Origin: Parasphingorhabdus marina DSM 22363
GTDB taxonomy: Bacteria; Pseudomonadota; Alphaproteobacteria; Sphingomonadales; Sphingomonadaceae
Reading direction: 5' to 3'
Length of the DNA stretch: 64,000 nt
Assembly: GCF_900128895.1 (NCBI RefSeq)
Contig: NZ_FSQW01000001.1
Location: forward strand, 992,001-1,056,000
Positions 19,101 to 29,517 of this stretch are shown here, piece by piece (positions within the stretch are counted from its first letter, which is position 1; each line of letters starts with the position of its first letter). The position numbers and the translations under genes are program-made. Under the pieces are notes generated by a model. It worked only from the letters and a program-made list of their open reading frames with translations. It was not told where the DNA came from and made no database searches.

Positions 19101-20421
19101 CCGGTTCGAACGCCTGGATGCCCAAGCGGTGAAGCGTTGGTGCGCGGTTCAGCATCACGGGATGCTCGCGGATCACTTCCTCGAGGATATCCCAGACTTC
19201 CTTGCGTTCCTTCTCGACCCATTTCTTCGCCTGTTTCAGCGTCATCGAGAGGCCCTTGGCATCGAGACGCGCGTAAATGAACGGCTTGAACAGCTCGAGC
19301 GCCATTTTCTTCGGCAGACCGCACTGATGCAGTTTCAGCTCCGGACCGGTCACGATCACGGAACGGCCCGAATAGTCGACGCGCTTGCCGAGCAGGTTCT
19401 GACGGAAGCGGCCCTGTTTGCCTTTCAGCATGTCGGACAGCGATTTCAGCGGACGCTTGTTGGCACCGGTGATCGTCCGTCCGCGGCGGCCATTGTCGAA
19501 AAGCGCATCCACCGATTCCTGCAGCATGCGCTTCTCGTTGCGGACGATGATGTCCGGCGCGCGCAGTTCCATCAGCCGCTTCAGACGGTTGTTCCGGTTG
19601 ATCACGCGGCGGTACAGATCGTTGAGATCGGAGGTCGCAAAACGGCCACCGTCGAGCGGCACCAGCGGGCGCAATTCAGGCGGAATGACCGGAATGATCT
19701 CGAGGATCATCCATTCCGGCTTGTTACCGGATTCGATGAAGCTTTCGACGACTTTGAGGCGCTTGATGATCTTCTTCGGCTTCAGCGTCGACTTGGTCGT
19801 CGCCAGCTCTTCCAGCAGATCTTCCTTCTCGCGCTCGAGGTCGAGTTCCTGCAGCATGATCTTGACGGCTTCTGCGCCGATACCGGCGGAGAAGGCGTCT
19901 TCGCCATATTCATCCTGAGCTTCGAGCATCTCGTCTTCGGTCAGCAGCTGGAATTTTTCCAGTGCGGTGAGGCCGGGTTCGATAACCACATAGCTTTCGA
20001 AATAGAGTACCCGCTCGAGCTGCTTGAGCTGCATGTCGAGCAGAAGCCCGATGCGGCTGGGCAGCGATTTCAGGAACCAGATATGTGCGACAGGCGCGGC
20101 GAGGTCGATATGACCCATGCGCTCGCGGCGCACCTTGGTCACCGTGACTTCGACACCGCATTTCTCGCAGACAATGCCCTTGTACTTCATGCGCTTGTAC
20201 TTGCCGCACAGGCATTCGTAGTCCTTTACCGGACCAAAGATCCGCGCACAGAACAGGCCGTCGCGCTCGGGCTTGAACGTCCGGTAGTTGATCGTTTCCG
20301 GCTTCTTGATTTCACCGAAAGACCAGCTGCGGATCCGCTCGGGAGATGCGAGGCCAATCTGGATCTGGTCAAATGTTTCCGGCTTTGCGATCGGATTTGC
20401 AAAATTTGTTACTTGGTTCAT
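16150..20421 (-). CDS. rpoC: DNA-directed RNA polymerase subunit beta'
   Basis: Largest core RNA polymerase subunit, 1423 residues from ATG 20421. The N-terminal zinc ribbon is at Cys70, Cys72, Cys85 and Cys88 ([18 protein letters not shown]), the catalytic magnesium loop NADFDGDQM is near residues 460-468, and the second zinc site includes CGTCYGRD. A proline-, alanine- and glutamate-rich tail of ~60 residues ends the protein. GAGGAAACAAGAC before 20421 and the family start MNQVTNF decide against a TTG start at 20451. It lies 62 bp after rpoB and ends at a strong terminator. Confidence 0.99.
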   Translation of the reverse strand: MNQVTNFANPIAKPETFDQIQIGLASPERIRSWSFGEIKKPETINYRTFKPERDGLFCARIFGPVKDYECLCGKYKRMKYKGIVCEKCGVEVTVTKVRRERMGHIDLAAPVAHIWFLKSLPSRIGLLLDMQLKQLERVLYFESYVVIEPGLTALEKFQLLTEDEMLEAQDEYGEDAFSAGIGAEAVKIMLQELDLEREKEDLLEELATTKSTLKPKKIIKRLKVVESFIESGNKPEWMILEIIPVIPPELRPLVPLDGGRFATSDLNDLYRRVINRNNRLKRLMELRAPDIIVRNEKRMLQESVDALFDNGRRGRTITGANKRPLKSLSDMLKGKQGRFRQNLLGKRVDYSGRSVIVTGPELKLHQCGLPKKMALELFKPFIYARLDAKGLSMTLKQAKKWVEKERKEVWDILEEVIREHPVMLNRAPTLHRLGIQAFEPVLIEGKAIQLHPLVCSAFNADFDGDQMAVHVPLSLEAQLEARVLMMSTNNILSPANGKPIIVPSQDMVLGIYYLTMDRKGEPGEGMILADMAEVHQALEIGAVTLHSKIVTRVPQTDTDGNTVMKRFETTPGRLLIAECLPKSHKVPFDIVNRLLTKKEVGDVIDQVYRHTGQKDTVLFADAIMGLGFRHACKAGISFGKDDMIIPDSKDATVEETRTLVADYEQQYQDGLITQQEKYNKVIDAWSRCGDTVANAMMEELAATPEDEHGREREINAIYMMSHSGARGSPAQMKQLGGMRGLMAKPSGEIIETPIISNFKEGLTVLEYFNSTHGARKGLADTALKTANSGYLTRRLVDVSQDCTIVEEDCGTENALEMKAIVQGGSVIASLGERILGRTMAEDIVDSKDDSVVIKAGTLLDESAIKVIEELGIQSARIRSPLVCESKMGVCGTCYGRDLARGTPVNIGEAVGVIAAQSIGEPGTQLTMRTFHIGGAAQLNEQSNLEAVAEGTVEYRDMPVIEDKNGRFLSLARSGEIAVIDSDGRERSADKLPYGTSLLVKDGAKVKIGDRLAEWDPFTMPVITEKPGTIKYQDIIEGKTMAEQTDEATGIAQRVITEYRATGRGANKEDLRPRMTLLDKDSGEAGRYMLANGATLSVTDGQEVVAGDVIARVSREAAKTRDITGGLPRVAELFEARVPKDNSIIAKVSGRVEYLRDYKAKRKIAIVPEEGDPVEYLVPKTKVIDVQEGDFVKKGDNLVSGSPDPHDILEVLGIEALAEYLVAEIQEVYRLQGVKINDKHIETIVRQMLQKVEITDGGDTVLLPGEQIDLEEMNEINAKLAKKQKPAEGKPVLLGITKASLQTRSFISAASFQETTRVLTQAAVEGKKDSLIGLKENVIVGRLIPAGTGAGMNRARIAASSRDAALRAQQQKMVDAMNAAEELKAEEAAEVAPPEEAAPAEAVVEEAPAEAPAEEAAAPEEDQS

Positions 20422-20483
20422 GTCTTGTTTCCTCTTGGGCTTGCGCCCCAAATTTCAAATGCTGGGTGGAGTATCGGGTTTCG

Positions 20484-23400
20484 CTACTCCGCCGCTATCG
20501 CAATGCCGTCATCATCATCGCCGTCTTCCTCATCTTCGTCACCGAAGCTGGAAAGTTCGACATTGAGACCCAGCGAACGCATTTCCTTGACCAGAACGTT
20601 GAAGCTTTCCGGAACGCCGGCTTCGAACGTATCGTCGCCCTTGACGATTGCTTCGTAAACCTTGGTCCTGCCGATCACGTCGTCCGACTTGACCGTCAGC
20701 ATTTCCTGCAGGGTGTAGGCAGCGCCATAGGCCTGCAGGGCCCAGACTTCCATTTCCCCGAAACGCTGTCCGCCGAACTGGGCCTTGCCGCCCAGAGGCT
20801 GCTGCGTGACCAGGGAATAAGGTCCGATCGAACGGGCGTGGATCTTGTCGTCGACCAGATGGTGCAGCTTGAGCATGTAGATATAGCCCACGGTCACCTT
20901 GCGGTCGAACTTGTCACCGGTCCGGCCATCGTAAAGATCAACCTGTCCGCTGCGGTCCAGTCCTGCCAGTTCGAGCATGTCCGACACGTCGCTTTCATGG
21001 GCGCCGTCAAACACCGGTGTGCCCATTGGCACGCCGTTGACCAGATTTCCGGCCAGCTCGACAATCTCACCGGTTTCACGGGCGTCGATATCCTCATGAT
21101 ATTGCTCGCCGTAAATGGTCTTGAGCCGGTCCTTGACCGCATCGGGCGGCGCGGCCGCCTGTGGATCGGGATTGGCCAGTTTCCATTCCTCGAGTGCCTG
21201 TGTCACCTGTTGGCCAAGGCCACGTGCCGCCCAGCCGAGATGGGTTTCAAAAATCTGTCCGACGTTCATGCGGGATGGCACGCCGAGCGGATTGAGCACG
21301 ATGTCGACCGGGGTGCCATCTTCGAGGAACGGCATGTCTTCCTGCGGAAGGATGCGGGAGATAACCCCCTTGTTCCCGTGGCGGCCGGCCATTTTGTCGC
21401 CCGGTTGCAGCTTGCGCTTCACCGCGACAAAGACCTTGACCATCTTCAGTACGCCCGGAGCCAGCTCGTCGCCGCGTTCCAGCTTCTCGCGACGGTCTTC
21501 GAACCGCTCGTTGATCAGCTTGATCGCTTCGTCATATTGCTGACGCGTGGCTTCGAAATCGGCCTGGACCTTGTCGTCCTTGACTGCAATCTTCCACCAG
21601 TCGGCCTGATCCAGTTCGGTCAGCCCTTCCTCGGTGATTTTCGCGCCCTTCTTCATTGGCTTCGGTGCCGAGGTGGCGGTCTGGCCGATCAGCATGTCCT
21701 TCAGCGTGTTGAAGGTTGCGCGGTTCAGAATCGCACGTTCGTCGTCCCGGTCCTTGGTGAAGCGGGAGATTTCCTCGCGCTCGATGGCCAGCGCACGCTC
21801 GTCCTTGTCGATGCCGTGGCGATTGAAGACACGGACTTCGACGACGGTACCGGCAACACCCGGCGGCAGACGCAGCGAGGTGTCACGAACGTCCGAAGCC
21901 TTCTCGCCAAAGATGGCGCGGAGGAGTTTCTCTTCCGGCGTCATCGGCGATTCGCCCTTCGGCGTAATCTTGCCGACGAGGATATCGCCCGGCTCGATTT
22001 CCGCACCGATGTAGACAATGCCTGCCTCATCGAGGTTGCGCAGCGCTTCCTCGCCGACATTCGGGATGTCGCGGGTAATGTCTTCCGGGCCAAGCTTGGT
22101 ATCGCGGGCCATCACTTCAAACTCTTCGATATGAATCGAGGTGAAGACGTCGTCTTTCACGATCCGCTCGGAGATGAGGATGGAGTCCTCATAGTTATAG
22201 CCGTTCCAGGGCATGAAGGCGACGAGGCTGTTCTTGCCCAGCGCCAGTTCACCCATATCGGTTGATGGACCGTCAGCCAGCGTATCGCCTTCCTGAACAA
22301 TATCGCCCACCTTCACCAGCGGACGCTGGTTGATGCAGGTATTCTGGTTGGAGCGCTGGAACTTCTGCAGCGTGTAGATGTCCACGCCCGACTTGCCGGC
22401 TTCCACCGCACCCGAAGCGCGGATCACGATACGTGTCGCGTCGACCTGGTCGACAATGCCGGCCCGTTTGGCGGCAATCGCCGCGCCGGAATCGCGGGCC
22501 ACGGTTTCTTCCATGCCGGTACCGACAAACGGGGCTTCCGCCTTCACGAGCGGAACGGCCTGGCGTTGCATGTTCGATCCCATGAGTGCGCGGTTGGCGT
22601 CATCATTTTCCAGGAACGGGATCAGCGAGGCCGCCACAGACACGAGCTGCTTGGGCGAAACGTCCATCAGCGTGATCTGGTCGCGGTGCGCGATCAGGAA
22701 TTCGCCGGCTTCACGTGCCGAAACAAATTCCTCGACGAAGCTGCCATCCTTGCTGAGTTCGGCATTGGCCTGGGCAACGGTGTGCTTCTGCTCTTCCATG
22801 GCGGAGAGATAGACCACGTCATTGGTGACCTTGCCGTCCTTGATCTCGCGATAAGGGGTTTCGATAAAGCCATATTTGTTCACGCGGCTGAACGAGGCCA
22901 GCGAGTTGATCAGGCCGATATTCGGGCCTTCCGGCGTTTCAATCGGGCAGATCCGGCCATAATGGGTCGGGTGAACGTCGCGGACTTCAAAGCCGGCACG
23001 TTCGCGGGTCAGACCACCGGGCCCAAGCGCCGATACGCGGCGTTTGTGGGTGACTTCCGACAGCGGGTTGGTCTGGTCCATGAACTGGGACAGCTGGGAT
23101 GAGCCGAAAAATTCGCGAACCGTGGCAACGGCTGGCTTGGCGTTGATCAGATCGTTCGGCATCACGGTCGAGACATCGACCGAGCTCATCCGCTCCTTGA
23201 CCGCGCGCTCCATGCGCAGCAGGCCGACGCGATACTGGTTTTCCAGCAGCTCGCCCACCGAACGGACGCGGCGATTGCCGAGATTGTCGATATCGTCAAT
23301 CTCGCCCTTGCCGTCCTTGAGATCGACCAGGGTCTTGACCACGGCGAGAATGTCTTCCTTGCGCAGGACCGTGTAATCGTCCGGCGCATCCAGATCGAGG

Positions 23401-24884
23401 CGCATGTTGAGCTTGACCCGGCCGACGGCGCTGAGGTCATAACGCTCGGGATCGAAGAACAGGCCTTCGAACAGCGCTTCTGCGGTTTCACGGGTCGGCG
23501 GCTCGCCGGGGCGCATGACGCGATAGATATCGGACAGTGCATCGTCACGCGTGTCGGCCTTGTCGACCTTCAGCGTGTTGCGGATCCACGGGCCGGTTGT
23601 GACATGGTCAATGTCGAGCAGCTCCAGCTGGTCAATGCCAGCCTTGTCGAGTTTCTCGAGATTTTCCGCGGTCACTTCGTCACCGGCTTCGATGTAGATT
23701 TCGCCGGTTTTCTCGTTGATCAGGTCAAAGGCGCTGTAGCGGCCAAAAATCTCTTCAGTCGGAATGACGACATTTTTCATGCCATCCTTTTCCGCCTTGT
23801 TGGCGCTGCGCGGCGTGATCTTGCTGCCCGCGGCAAACACAACTTCGCCGCTGTCGGCGTCGACAATGTCAAACGCAGGCTTCTGGCCACGCCACTGTTC
23901 GGTGACGAACGGAATGGTCCAGCCATCCTTGGCGCGCTTGTAGACGATCCGGTTGTAGAACAGGTTCAGAATATCTTCTTCCGAATAGCCCTGCTTCAGG
24001 ATGCCGGTGATCTCGGCACTCTTGGTGCGGCCTTCGTCTTCGATCTTGCCCTGGATTTCGATCGCGCCCATCGGCTCCTTGATCGTGATCCGGTTGCCGT
24101 CAATCTCGAGGATTTCGGCAGGCTGTTTCATGCCCGAAACGCGGACCATTTCACCAACCTTGAAGTCCGGCTTCTTCTCCTTGACTTCGATTGTCGCATC
24201 ACCCAGCGAACGCAGCAGGGCGGTGACCGGCAGCTTGCGCTTGCGGTCGATGCGGACATTGACGATGTCCTTGGCGTCAAATTCAAAGTCCAGCCAGCTA
24301 CCGCGGTAAGGAATGACGCGGGCGGCGAAGAGGAACTTGCCGCTGCTGTGGGTCTTGCCGCGGTCATGGTCAAACAGCACACCGGGCGAACGGTGCATCT
24401 GGCTGACAATCACACGCTCGGTGCCATTGATGACGAACGTGCCGTTCTTGGTCATCAGCGGCATGTCGCCCATGTAAACGTCCTGTTCCTTGATATCTAG
24501 AACCGAACGCGCTTCGGTTTCGGGATCGACTTCAAAAACGATCAGACGCAGTGTCACTTTCATCGGTGCGGCATAGGTAATGCCCCGCTGCCGACATTCC
24601 TCGACATTATATTTGGGGTCTTCCAGTTCGTAATTGACGAAATCCATTTCGGCGGTGCCGGCAAAATCGCGGATCGGGAAAACGCTGCGCAGCGTCTTTT
24701 CGAGACCGGACACATAGCCGGTTTCCTTGTTGGAACGCAGAAACTGTTCATAGGATTCGCGCTGAACCTCGATCAGGTTCGGCATGTCGATCACTTCGTG
24801 AATATCACCGAAGATCTTGCGGATGCGTTTCTTGCGGGTGGGGGTGGGAGCCGTCGTTTTTACCGATGCTGCTTTCGTCGCCAT
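20484..24884 (-). CDS. rpoB: DNA-directed RNA polymerase subunit beta
   Basis: Core RNA polymerase subunit of 1466 residues, longer than the 1342 of E. coli; part of the excess is an acidic C-terminal tail ([13 protein letters not shown]). The rifampicin-binding cluster (about residues 590-620) keeps the sensitive-type residues in [14 protein letters not shown] and [14 protein letters not shown]. The flexible-loop and hybrid-binding motifs [13 protein letters not shown] and [17 protein letters not shown] are intact. In contrast to the usual order, rplL does not precede it: 9.8 kb of unrelated genes intervene, and a promoter-like sequence lies about 220 bp upstream. Confidence 0.99.
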   Translation of the reverse strand: MATKAASVKTTAPTPTRKKRIRKIFGDIHEVIDMPNLIEVQRESYEQFLRSNKETGYVSGLEKTLRSVFPIRDFAGTAEMDFVNYELEDPKYNVEECRQRGITYAAPMKVTLRLIVFEVDPETEARSVLDIKEQDVYMGDMPLMTKNGTFVINGTERVIVSQMHRSPGVLFDHDRGKTHSSGKFLFAARVIPYRGSWLDFEFDAKDIVNVRIDRKRKLPVTALLRSLGDATIEVKEKKPDFKVGEMVRVSGMKQPAEILEIDGNRITIKEPMGAIEIQGKIEDEGRTKSAEITGILKQGYSEEDILNLFYNRIVYKRAKDGWTIPFVTEQWRGQKPAFDIVDADSGEVVFAAGSKITPRSANKAEKDGMKNVVIPTEEIFGRYSAFDLINEKTGEIYIEAGDEVTAENLEKLDKAGIDQLELLDIDHVTTGPWIRNTLKVDKADTRDDALSDIYRVMRPGEPPTRETAEALFEGLFFDPERYDLSAVGRVKLNMRLDLDAPDDYTVLRKEDILAVVKTLVDLKDGKGEIDDIDNLGNRRVRSVGELLENQYRVGLLRMERAVKERMSSVDVSTVMPNDLINAKPAVATVREFFGSSQLSQFMDQTNPLSEVTHKRRVSALGPGGLTRERAGFEVRDVHPTHYGRICPIETPEGPNIGLINSLASFSRVNKYGFIETPYREIKDGKVTNDVVYLSAMEEQKHTVAQANAELSKDGSFVEEFVSAREAGEFLIAHRDQITLMDVSPKQLVSVAASLIPFLENDDANRALMGSNMQRQAVPLVKAEAPFVGTGMEETVARDSGAAIAAKRAGIVDQVDATRIVIRASGAVEAGKSGVDIYTLQKFQRSNQNTCINQRPLVKVGDIVQEGDTLADGPSTDMGELALGKNSLVAFMPWNGYNYEDSILISERIVKDDVFTSIHIEEFEVMARDTKLGPEDITRDIPNVGEEALRNLDEAGIVYIGAEIEPGDILVGKITPKGESPMTPEEKLLRAIFGEKASDVRDTSLRLPPGVAGTVVEVRVFNRHGIDKDERALAIEREEISRFTKDRDDERAILNRATFNTLKDMLIGQTATSAPKPMKKGAKITEEGLTELDQADWWKIAVKDDKVQADFEATRQQYDEAIKLINERFEDRREKLERGDELAPGVLKMVKVFVAVKRKLQPGDKMAGRHGNKGVISRILPQEDMPFLEDGTPVDIVLNPLGVPSRMNVGQIFETHLGWAARGLGQQVTQALEEWKLANPDPQAAAPPDAVKDRLKTIYGEQYHEDIDARETGEIVELAGNLVNGVPMGTPVFDGAHESDVSDMLELAGLDRSGQVDLYDGRTGDKFDRKVTVGYIYMLKLHHLVDDKIHARSIGPYSLVTQQPLGGKAQFGGQRFGEMEVWALQAYGAAYTLQEMLTVKSDDVIGRTKVYEAIVKGDDTFEAGVPESFNVLVKEMRSLGLNVELSSFGDEDEEDGDDDDGIAIAAE

Positions 24885-25106
24885 ATATAAGGTGCCTTCT
24901 CGCCATCACCGGCCTTTCCCAAGGGTTTGCCGGTGGAAATTCCAATTTGTGAGGCGCTCCAGAACTGCAAAAAGCCGCATATCTCCATGCCGGGAATCCC
25001 GGAAAGGAAATTGCAGCTTCTAGCGTCCTGAAAACCGGTCAGATTTCATTTCCTGCGGCGCGCTGCGCAACTGCGCACCCTGTCTCGAAACCTGTGGTGA
25101 GCCAGC

Positions 25107-25135
25107 GATATAGGCAGATGTTGGATTGCGGTCAA
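25107..25135 (-). promoter_or_regulatory. Putative sigma-70 promoter of rpoBC
   Basis: On the minus strand TTGACC (25135-25130), a 17-bp spacer and TATATC (25112-25107) form a good vegetative promoter about 220 bp upstream of the rpoB ATG. It is needed because rplJL is far away and genes on the opposite strand intervene. Confidence 0.65.
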
Positions 25136-25214
25136 GGGGTGGAGCCATAACGGCGTCGGGGAATTGTACTGGACAAACTGGACGCTTGTCTGGCTTGTCC
25201 CATCATTTCCTACA

Positions 25215-25274
25215 TTTATTGAAAAACAATAAAACTATTGACGTTTATCGATATTCGTATATTGATAAACAATA
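25215..25274 (+). promoter_or_regulatory. Promoter with paired palindromic operators before DUF2975-HTH
   Basis: Two dyads share the arms TATTG/CAATA: TTTATTG-AAAAA-CAATAAA at 25215-25233 and TATTG-ATAAA-CAATA at 25260-25274, centres 43 bp (about four helical turns) apart. A TTGACG -35 box (25238-25243) lies between them and a TATTGA/TATATT -10 region overlaps the second. The downstream HTH protein is the obvious candidate binder. Confidence 0.6.
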
Positions 25275-25304
25275 AATCACGACGAATCAGAAACGGAACA
25301 GGAA

Positions 25305-25874
25305 ATGAACCAGACCACAAAATCCCCCGAAACCAATGACATTGTACTGAAATCCACGCGCGGATTGCTGATTGTGACCAAATGGCTGATGCTGCTTGGC
25401 GTCACTGTGCTGACCTTTGCGATCCCGGTACTGCTGTTTTTCTCAAGCGAGGTGGCGGCCGAAATGGCGGATACATTCGTGACGCCGCCAGGCACCGAGG
25501 TCGTCTGGATGATCGTCGGCCTGATGCTGCTGGGCATTGTCATGATGCTGCTGACCCTTTTCGGTCTCAACCGGTTGCGCCGGATTGTCGACTCGGTTGG
25601 CGAGGGCAATCCTTTCACCCGGATCAACGGCACCCGGCTGCGCGGCATGGGCGTTGCCGCTTTCGCCATCCAGATTGTGACCTTTGTCGGCAGTCTGCTG
25701 GCCAGCGCAATGGTCTCCATCCTTGGCGAGGTCCAGCCGGGCGAGGAGTTCAGCATGCATATCGAGGGTGGCCTGTCCATCTCCGGCATCTTGCTGGTCC
25801 TGCTGCTGATCATTCTCGCCCGGGTCTTTGACCGCGGCGCCGAGATGCAGGACGAACTGCAGGGCACCGTCTGA
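25305..25874 (+). CDS. DUF2975 membrane protein
   Basis: 189-residue inner-membrane protein with four predicted membrane segments (about 25-50, 68-90, 118-140, 150-172) and the family linker GLNRLRRIVDSVGEGNPFTRING between segments 2 and 3. DUF2975 proteins have no proven function but are almost always paired with a small HTH protein. That pair exists here, overlapping by ATGA, and suggests a membrane-associated modulator of the regulator. An AT-rich promoter with two dyads lies directly upstream. Confidence 0.88.
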   Translation: MNQTTKSPETNDIVLKSTRGLLIVTKWLMLLGVTVLTFAIPVLLFFSSEVAAEMADTFVTPPGTEVVWMIVGLMLLGIVMMLLTLFGLNRLRRIVDSVGEGNPFTRINGTRLRGMGVAAFAIQIVTFVGSLLASAMVSILGEVQPGEEFSMHIEGGLSISGILLVLLLIILARVFDRGAEMQDELQGTV

Positions 25875-26089
25875 TGGCGATTACGGTAAAGCTCGACGAC
25901 CTGCTCCATGACAACCGGATGACCCTGTCCGAACTGTCGGAGCGGGTCGGGATCACCCTGGCAAACCTGTCGATCCTGAAAACCGGCAAGGCCAAGGCGA
26001 TGCGATTCTCGACCCTGGAGGCAATCTGCCGGGAACTGCAATGTCAGCCAGGCGACCTCCTGTCCTATGAGGACGGGGAGGCAGACTGA
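25874..26089 (+). CDS. Small Cro/C1-type HTH regulator (YozG-like)
   Basis: 71 residues, essentially one helix-turn-helix domain: LSELSERVGITLANLSILKTG covers the two DNA-contact helices, and RFSTLEAICRELQCQPGDLL is the typical C-terminal half of this family. The ATG overlaps the DUF2975 stop, so translation is coupled. It probably binds the repeated TATTG-N5-CAATA dyads in front of the operon and is autoregulated; this is inferred from position and symmetry. Confidence 0.88.
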   Translation: MAITVKLDDLLHDNRMTLSELSERVGITLANLSILKTGKAKAMRFSTLEAICRELQCQPGDLLSYEDGEAD

Positions 26090-26098
26090 TCCCCGGAC

Positions 26099-26680
26099 TC
26101 AGCAGTCGGTAAAGCGGGTCATCAGCACGACCTTTCGCACCATGTCCGGGTCATAGGCAATCTGGCCATCGAGGATCAGCATGGCGAGGCCGTGGACCAG
26201 CGACCAGGCGTGCAGGGCGGCGGCGGCGCGTTCTTCGGCAGGCATGTCGCCGGGCATCATCGCGGTGATGCCGGCGCGCAGCTGGTAAAAGGCTTCCCCC
26301 ATGCGTGTCGGGTTGCCGGCTTCCAGATCGACTTTTCCCACCCGGTCGTAGATCAGCCGAAGCAAGGCCGGATGTTCGACCGCCCAGCGGACGTAGGTCA
26401 CGCCCATTTCCCCAAACCCCTCGACCCCGCCGCCAACCGACCGGGCCGCCTCCGCCTGGTGCGCGCCCAGTTGATCCAGACCTTCCAGCGCCAGTGCGTC
26501 GAGCAGGGCGTCCTTGTTCGGGAAATGGCGATAGAGCGCGGTGGCCGAGACTCCCAGATCGCGGGCGAGGGCGCGCAGGCCGAGATCGGGATGCTCCTGA
26601 TCGGTCAGCCGTTCCATTCCCAGTTCCAGAGCAGCAGATCGCAGATCCCCGTGATGATAGGCCGGTTTTGCTGGACTCAC
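26099..26680 (-). CDS. TetR/AcrR-family regulator
   Basis: 193 residues. The DNA-binding domain is at the N-terminus (LGLRALARDLGVSATALYRHFPNKDALLDAL in pieces, residues ~33-63), and the C-terminal ligand domain resembles the WHG group (AWSLVHGLAMLILDG). It is convergent with the HTH gene (9 bp apart) and divergent from the membrane protein-carotenoid oxygenase genes. A long inverted repeat lies in the shared gap, so it is the likely regulator of those genes. The ligand is unknown. Confidence 0.92.
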   Translation of the reverse strand: MSPAKPAYHHGDLRSAALELGMERLTDQEHPDLGLRALARDLGVSATALYRHFPNKDALLDALALEGLDQLGAHQAEAARSVGGGVEGFGEMGVTYVRWAVEHPALLRLIYDRVGKVDLEAGNPTRMGEAFYQLRAGITAMMPGDMPAEERAAAALHAWSLVHGLAMLILDGQIAYDPDMVRKVVLMTRFTDC

Positions 26681-26709
26681 TGGACGCCTGTTCCGGTGAT
26701 CAGCAGGCC

Positions 26710-26757
26710 AATGTTGACACTGTTAGCATTTTGCTCCATGTTAACAGCATAAACATT
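26710..26757. promoter_or_regulatory. Long imperfect inverted repeat, candidate TetR operator
   Basis: The outer arms AATGTT (26710-26715) and AACATT (26752-26757) and the inner arms CTGTTA (26720-26725) and TAACAG (26742-26747) are arranged symmetrically, with CAT/ATG further inside. A TTGACA box (26714-26719) is embedded. The dyad sits in the 132-bp gap between the TetR gene and the divergent genes. Confidence 0.5.
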
Positions 26758-26812
26758 GCGACTCGCTTTGCAAGACAGTTCGGGCGCGGCGCAACCGGGA
26801 AGGAAAACAGGC

Positions 26813-27181
26813 ATGCTCATTTATGCATCTCTTGCCGCCGTGCTTGGGGTGATCGTCGGCATCGCGCACAGCGTGCTCGGCGAACGCGTGCTGCTCGGCC
26901 CGCTTTACCGGGAAGTCTCAACCGGCGTACTGGCCAACCGGTCATCCCGAGATATTTTCCGCGCTGTCTTTCATATCCCGTCCATTGCCTGGTCTGCGCT
27001 TGGCATTGCGGTGCTGGTCAATCGAATCCAGGACGGCGGGGACCTGCTGCCGCTCACCGCAGCATTGGTCTTCGCAATTTCCGGCATCGGCAATCTCGCG
27101 GCACTGCGCCGGCCGCACCCCGGCGGGCTGATACTTCTGGCAATGGCCACCGCCGCATTGGCCGACATATATTTCAACTGA
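26813..27181 (+). CDS. Small four-helix membrane protein, function unknown
   Basis: 122 residues with about four hydrophobic stretches (residues 2-22, 52-68, 76-96, 104-121) and short loops; a His-Ser pair sits in the first (GIAHSVLGER). I do not recognise a family. The ATG at 26813 follows GGAAGGAAAACAGGC. The carotenoid oxygenase starts 11 bp after the stop, and the TetR gene is divergent, so it probably belongs to that regulated unit. A lipid- or carotenoid-related membrane role is conceivable but only from context. Confidence 0.7.
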   Translation: MLIYASLAAVLGVIVGIAHSVLGERVLLGPLYREVSTGVLANRSSRDIFRAVFHIPSIAWSALGIAVLVNRIQDGGDLLPLTAALVFAISGIGNLAALRRPHPGGLILLAMATAALADIYFN

Positions 27182-27192
27182 AGGGAATTCCC

Positions 27193-28635
27193 ATGGCTTC
27201 CGTAATCGAAAAAACCATCCGTGCCGCCGTCACCCCGGTGATGACCGGGGTCGCCAATTTCAATCGCAAGAGATTGCCCGAACCGGAGGAGGGCCATCCC
27301 TATCTGACCGGTGTACACAAACCCATGCAGAGCGAGGAAACCATTTCGGCGATGCAGGTGACCGGTACGATCCCTTCCGGTCTGGACGGCCGCTACATGC
27401 GGATTGGTCCCAATCCCGTGACCCCGCCACAAGAGGCGAGCTATCACTGGTTTGTTGGCGATGGCATGGCGCACGGGATCCGCATCCAGAACGGGGAAGC
27501 TGTCTGGTATCGCAATCGCTGGATCCGGTCCAATGCGGTCAGCGACGCGCTGAAAGAACCGCGCAAGCCGGGTACCCGCAAGCCGGGCAGTGACACGGCC
27601 AATACCAATATTGTCGAAATCGGCGGCAAGACTTTTGCCATTGTCGAGGCCGGAGGATTTCCGGTCGAACTGACGGACGAACTCGACACCGTGAAGCACA
27701 ATCCCTTTGATGGCACGCTGACCAACGCCTTTTCCGCGCATCCCCATGTCGATCCGAAAACCGGTGAGATGCATGCCATCTGCTATGACGCGCCGGTGGC
27801 CGATACAGTCTGGCATGTGGTTGTCAGTCCGGATGGCAAGGTCACCCGCGAGGAGCCGATTGCGGTGAAGGACGGCCCGTCCATCCATGACTGCCAGATT
27901 ACCGAGAATAATGTGCTGGTCTTCGACCTGCCCGCGACATTTTCGATGAAGCGGATGCTGGCCGGCTATGCTTTCCCCTATGACTGGAACCCGGACCATG
28001 GCGCACGGATTGGCCTGCTTCCGAAAAGCGGCAGCAATGACGACATTATCTGGTGCGAGCTGGACGAGCCTTGCTACGTCTATCATCCGGCCAATGCGTT
28101 CGAGACCGGTGACGGAAAAACGGTTGTCGACGTGGTGGTGCATGAAAGCACCTATGCCAGCACGACGTTCGGTCCCGGCGGAAACTGGTCGCGGTTCGAG
28201 CGCTGGACCATCGACCCGGCGACCAGAAAGGTGGATCGCAAAATCCTCCATGACCGTCCCCAGGAATTTCCGCGCTATGACGAACGGCTGACCAGCCAGC
28301 CCTATCGCTATGCCTATGCGGTTTCCCTGGGCGGCGAGAATGGCGATTTTGATGTCGCGGGCAATGAGCTGTTCAAACATGATCTGGAAACAGGCGAGAC
28401 CTTGACCCGCGATTTTGGCGCAGGCCGACATCCGGGCGAATTCGTTTTTGTCCCCCGCCATGAAGGCGCCGGTGAAGATGAAGGCTGGCTGATCGGACTG
28501 GTCATCGATGCCGGGAACGAGACCAGCGAGCTGACGATATTGAAGGCCGACGATTTTCTCGGCGAGCCGCAGGCGGTGATCCATGTGCCCCACCGGATCC
28601 CGCCGGGATTCCACGGCAATTGGGTGGCGAGCTAG
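27193..28635 (+). CDS. Carotenoid cleavage oxygenase family protein
   Basis: 480 residues with the four iron-binding histidines of the seven-bladed propeller family: H183 (SAHPH), H232 (SIHDC), H298 (VYHPANA) and H474 (FHGNW) at the extreme C-terminus. Members cleave carotenoids, stilbenes or lignin-derived stilbenoids with dioxygen. Bacterial sequences of this type include lignostilbene dioxygenases and apocarotenoid oxygenases; the substrate cannot be decided here. The AAGGG ribosome site fixes ATG 27193, and the much longer open frame upstream is not coding. A desaturase-type gene and an SDR gene nearby hint at terpenoid or lipid metabolism. Confidence 0.92.
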   Translation: MASVIEKTIRAAVTPVMTGVANFNRKRLPEPEEGHPYLTGVHKPMQSEETISAMQVTGTIPSGLDGRYMRIGPNPVTPPQEASYHWFVGDGMAHGIRIQNGEAVWYRNRWIRSNAVSDALKEPRKPGTRKPGSDTANTNIVEIGGKTFAIVEAGGFPVELTDELDTVKHNPFDGTLTNAFSAHPHVDPKTGEMHAICYDAPVADTVWHVVVSPDGKVTREEPIAVKDGPSIHDCQITENNVLVFDLPATFSMKRMLAGYAFPYDWNPDHGARIGLLPKSGSNDDIIWCELDEPCYVYHPANAFETGDGKTVVDVVVHESTYASTTFGPGGNWSRFERWTIDPATRKVDRKILHDRPQEFPRYDERLTSQPYRYAYAVSLGGENGDFDVAGNELFKHDLETGETLTRDFGAGRHPGEFVFVPRHEGAGEDEGWLIGLVIDAGNETSELTILKADDFLGEPQAVIHVPHRIPPGFHGNWVAS

Positions 28636-28790
28636 CCGACCCCCTGTCCTGCCTGTTCGATATTTGGGATGCGGCAATGCATATTGACCACATTCTCGGG
28701 ACCGGCCTGCTTTCCCGCTAGCAAAACTGCGGCTTGCCGCCGGGCTGTTCTTCGCCGAAAAACCCGGTTTGGAGCCAGCAGGAGACAGAC

Positions 28791-29507
28791 ATGAGAACAG
28801 CAATTGTGACCGGCGCTTCGAGCGGCATCGGGGAGGCTACGGCGCGCAAGCTGATTGCCGATGGGTATAATGTCATGCTGGCCGCCCGCCGGGCTGACCG
28901 GCTGGAATCTCTCACAGAAGAACTGGGAGAACATGCCGCCTTTCATGTGACCGATGTCAGCAGTCGTGCGGACCAGGAGGCGCTGGCTGCGGCGACAACG
29001 GAAAGATTTGGTCAGGTCGATGCCCTGGTCTGCAATGCCGGCATCATGCCGGTTTCGCTGATCGAAAAAGGCGATGTCGAGGACTGGGACCGCATGATCG
29101 ACGTCAACCTGCGCGGGGTGCTCTACGGGATCAACGCGGTACTTCCCCGGATGGTCGCGCGAAAGGATGGCCATGTGATCATCATCTCGTCGATCGCCGC
29201 ACTCGAGAATTTTCCGTCCAGTGCCGTTTACTCGGCGACCAAGGCCGGGGTACGCTCGATGAGCGATACGCTGCGCAAGGAAATGACCGCGCATGGTGTC
29301 CGGGTCACCACGATATTCCCGGGCGGTGTGAAAACCGAACTGGGCAGCAGCATCAAGGACCAGTCCGTGCTCGAAATGATGGGCGGGGTGTTCAATTTCG
29401 AATTTCTCGAACCCGAAAATCTCGCAGACAGTGTCGCTTATGTGCTGAACCAGCCGCCGTCAGTCTGTGTCGGCGAGCTGATGATCCGGCCGACCGGACA
29501 GGCCTGA
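28791..29507 (+). CDS. Short-chain dehydrogenase/reductase
   Basis: 238-residue SDR oxidoreductase using NAD(P)H. The cofactor motif TGASSGIG is at residues 8-15, with NAG in the middle, and the catalytic Ser-Tyr-Lys set appears as SSIAALE...YSATKAG. The type (VTDVSSRADQEALA, PGGVKTELGSSI) is that of the YdfG-like clan, whose substrates vary from hydroxy acids to terpenoid alcohols. AGGAGACAGAC supports ATG 28791. It stands 155 bp after the carotenoid oxygenase, so it may have its own promoter. Confidence 0.93.
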   Translation: MRTAIVTGASSGIGEATARKLIADGYNVMLAARRADRLESLTEELGEHAAFHVTDVSSRADQEALAAATTERFGQVDALVCNAGIMPVSLIEKGDVEDWDRMIDVNLRGVLYGINAVLPRMVARKDGHVIIISSIAALENFPSSAVYSATKAGVRSMSDTLRKEMTAHGVRVTTIFPGGVKTELGSSIKDQSVLEMMGGVFNFEFLEPENLADSVAYVLNQPPSVCVGELMIRPTGQA

Positions 29508-29517
29508 TCCCGACCTG

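Larger units (their letters stand above)
24885..25304. other. 420-bp divergent region: rpoB leader and DUF2975 promoter
   Basis: No open frame here looks coding. The left ~220 bp form the presumed rpoB 5' leader, with small GC-rich inverted repeats such as CCGGGATTCCCGG (read on the minus strand) that could fold. The right part holds the AT-rich promoter and operator region of the DUF2975-HTH pair. Confidence 0.55.

Noticed and set aside
20422-20451. TTG start of rpoC at 20451
   Set aside because: The family start MNQVTNF at 20421 has a good GAGGAAA ribosome site; the extra ten residues are basic and unlike RpoC.
19012-22265. Long plus-strand open frames (548 codons at 19012-20658 and 639 codons at 20346-22265) antisense to rpoC and rpoB
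   Set aside because: They mirror the codon bias of the highly conserved polymerase genes, carry no recognisable domain and lack ribosome sites.
23060-23120. Possible rifampicin-resistance substitution in rpoB (Asn to Thr in MDQTNPL)
   Set aside because: The key contact residues (Asp, His, Arg, Ser, Leu of the cluster) are all wild type; the Thr is more likely a natural lineage difference.
26971-28803. 610-codon minus-strand frame antisense to the carotenoid oxygenase
   Set aside because: The plus-strand frame has all four iron-binding histidines and a ribosome site; the opposite frame has no domain pattern.
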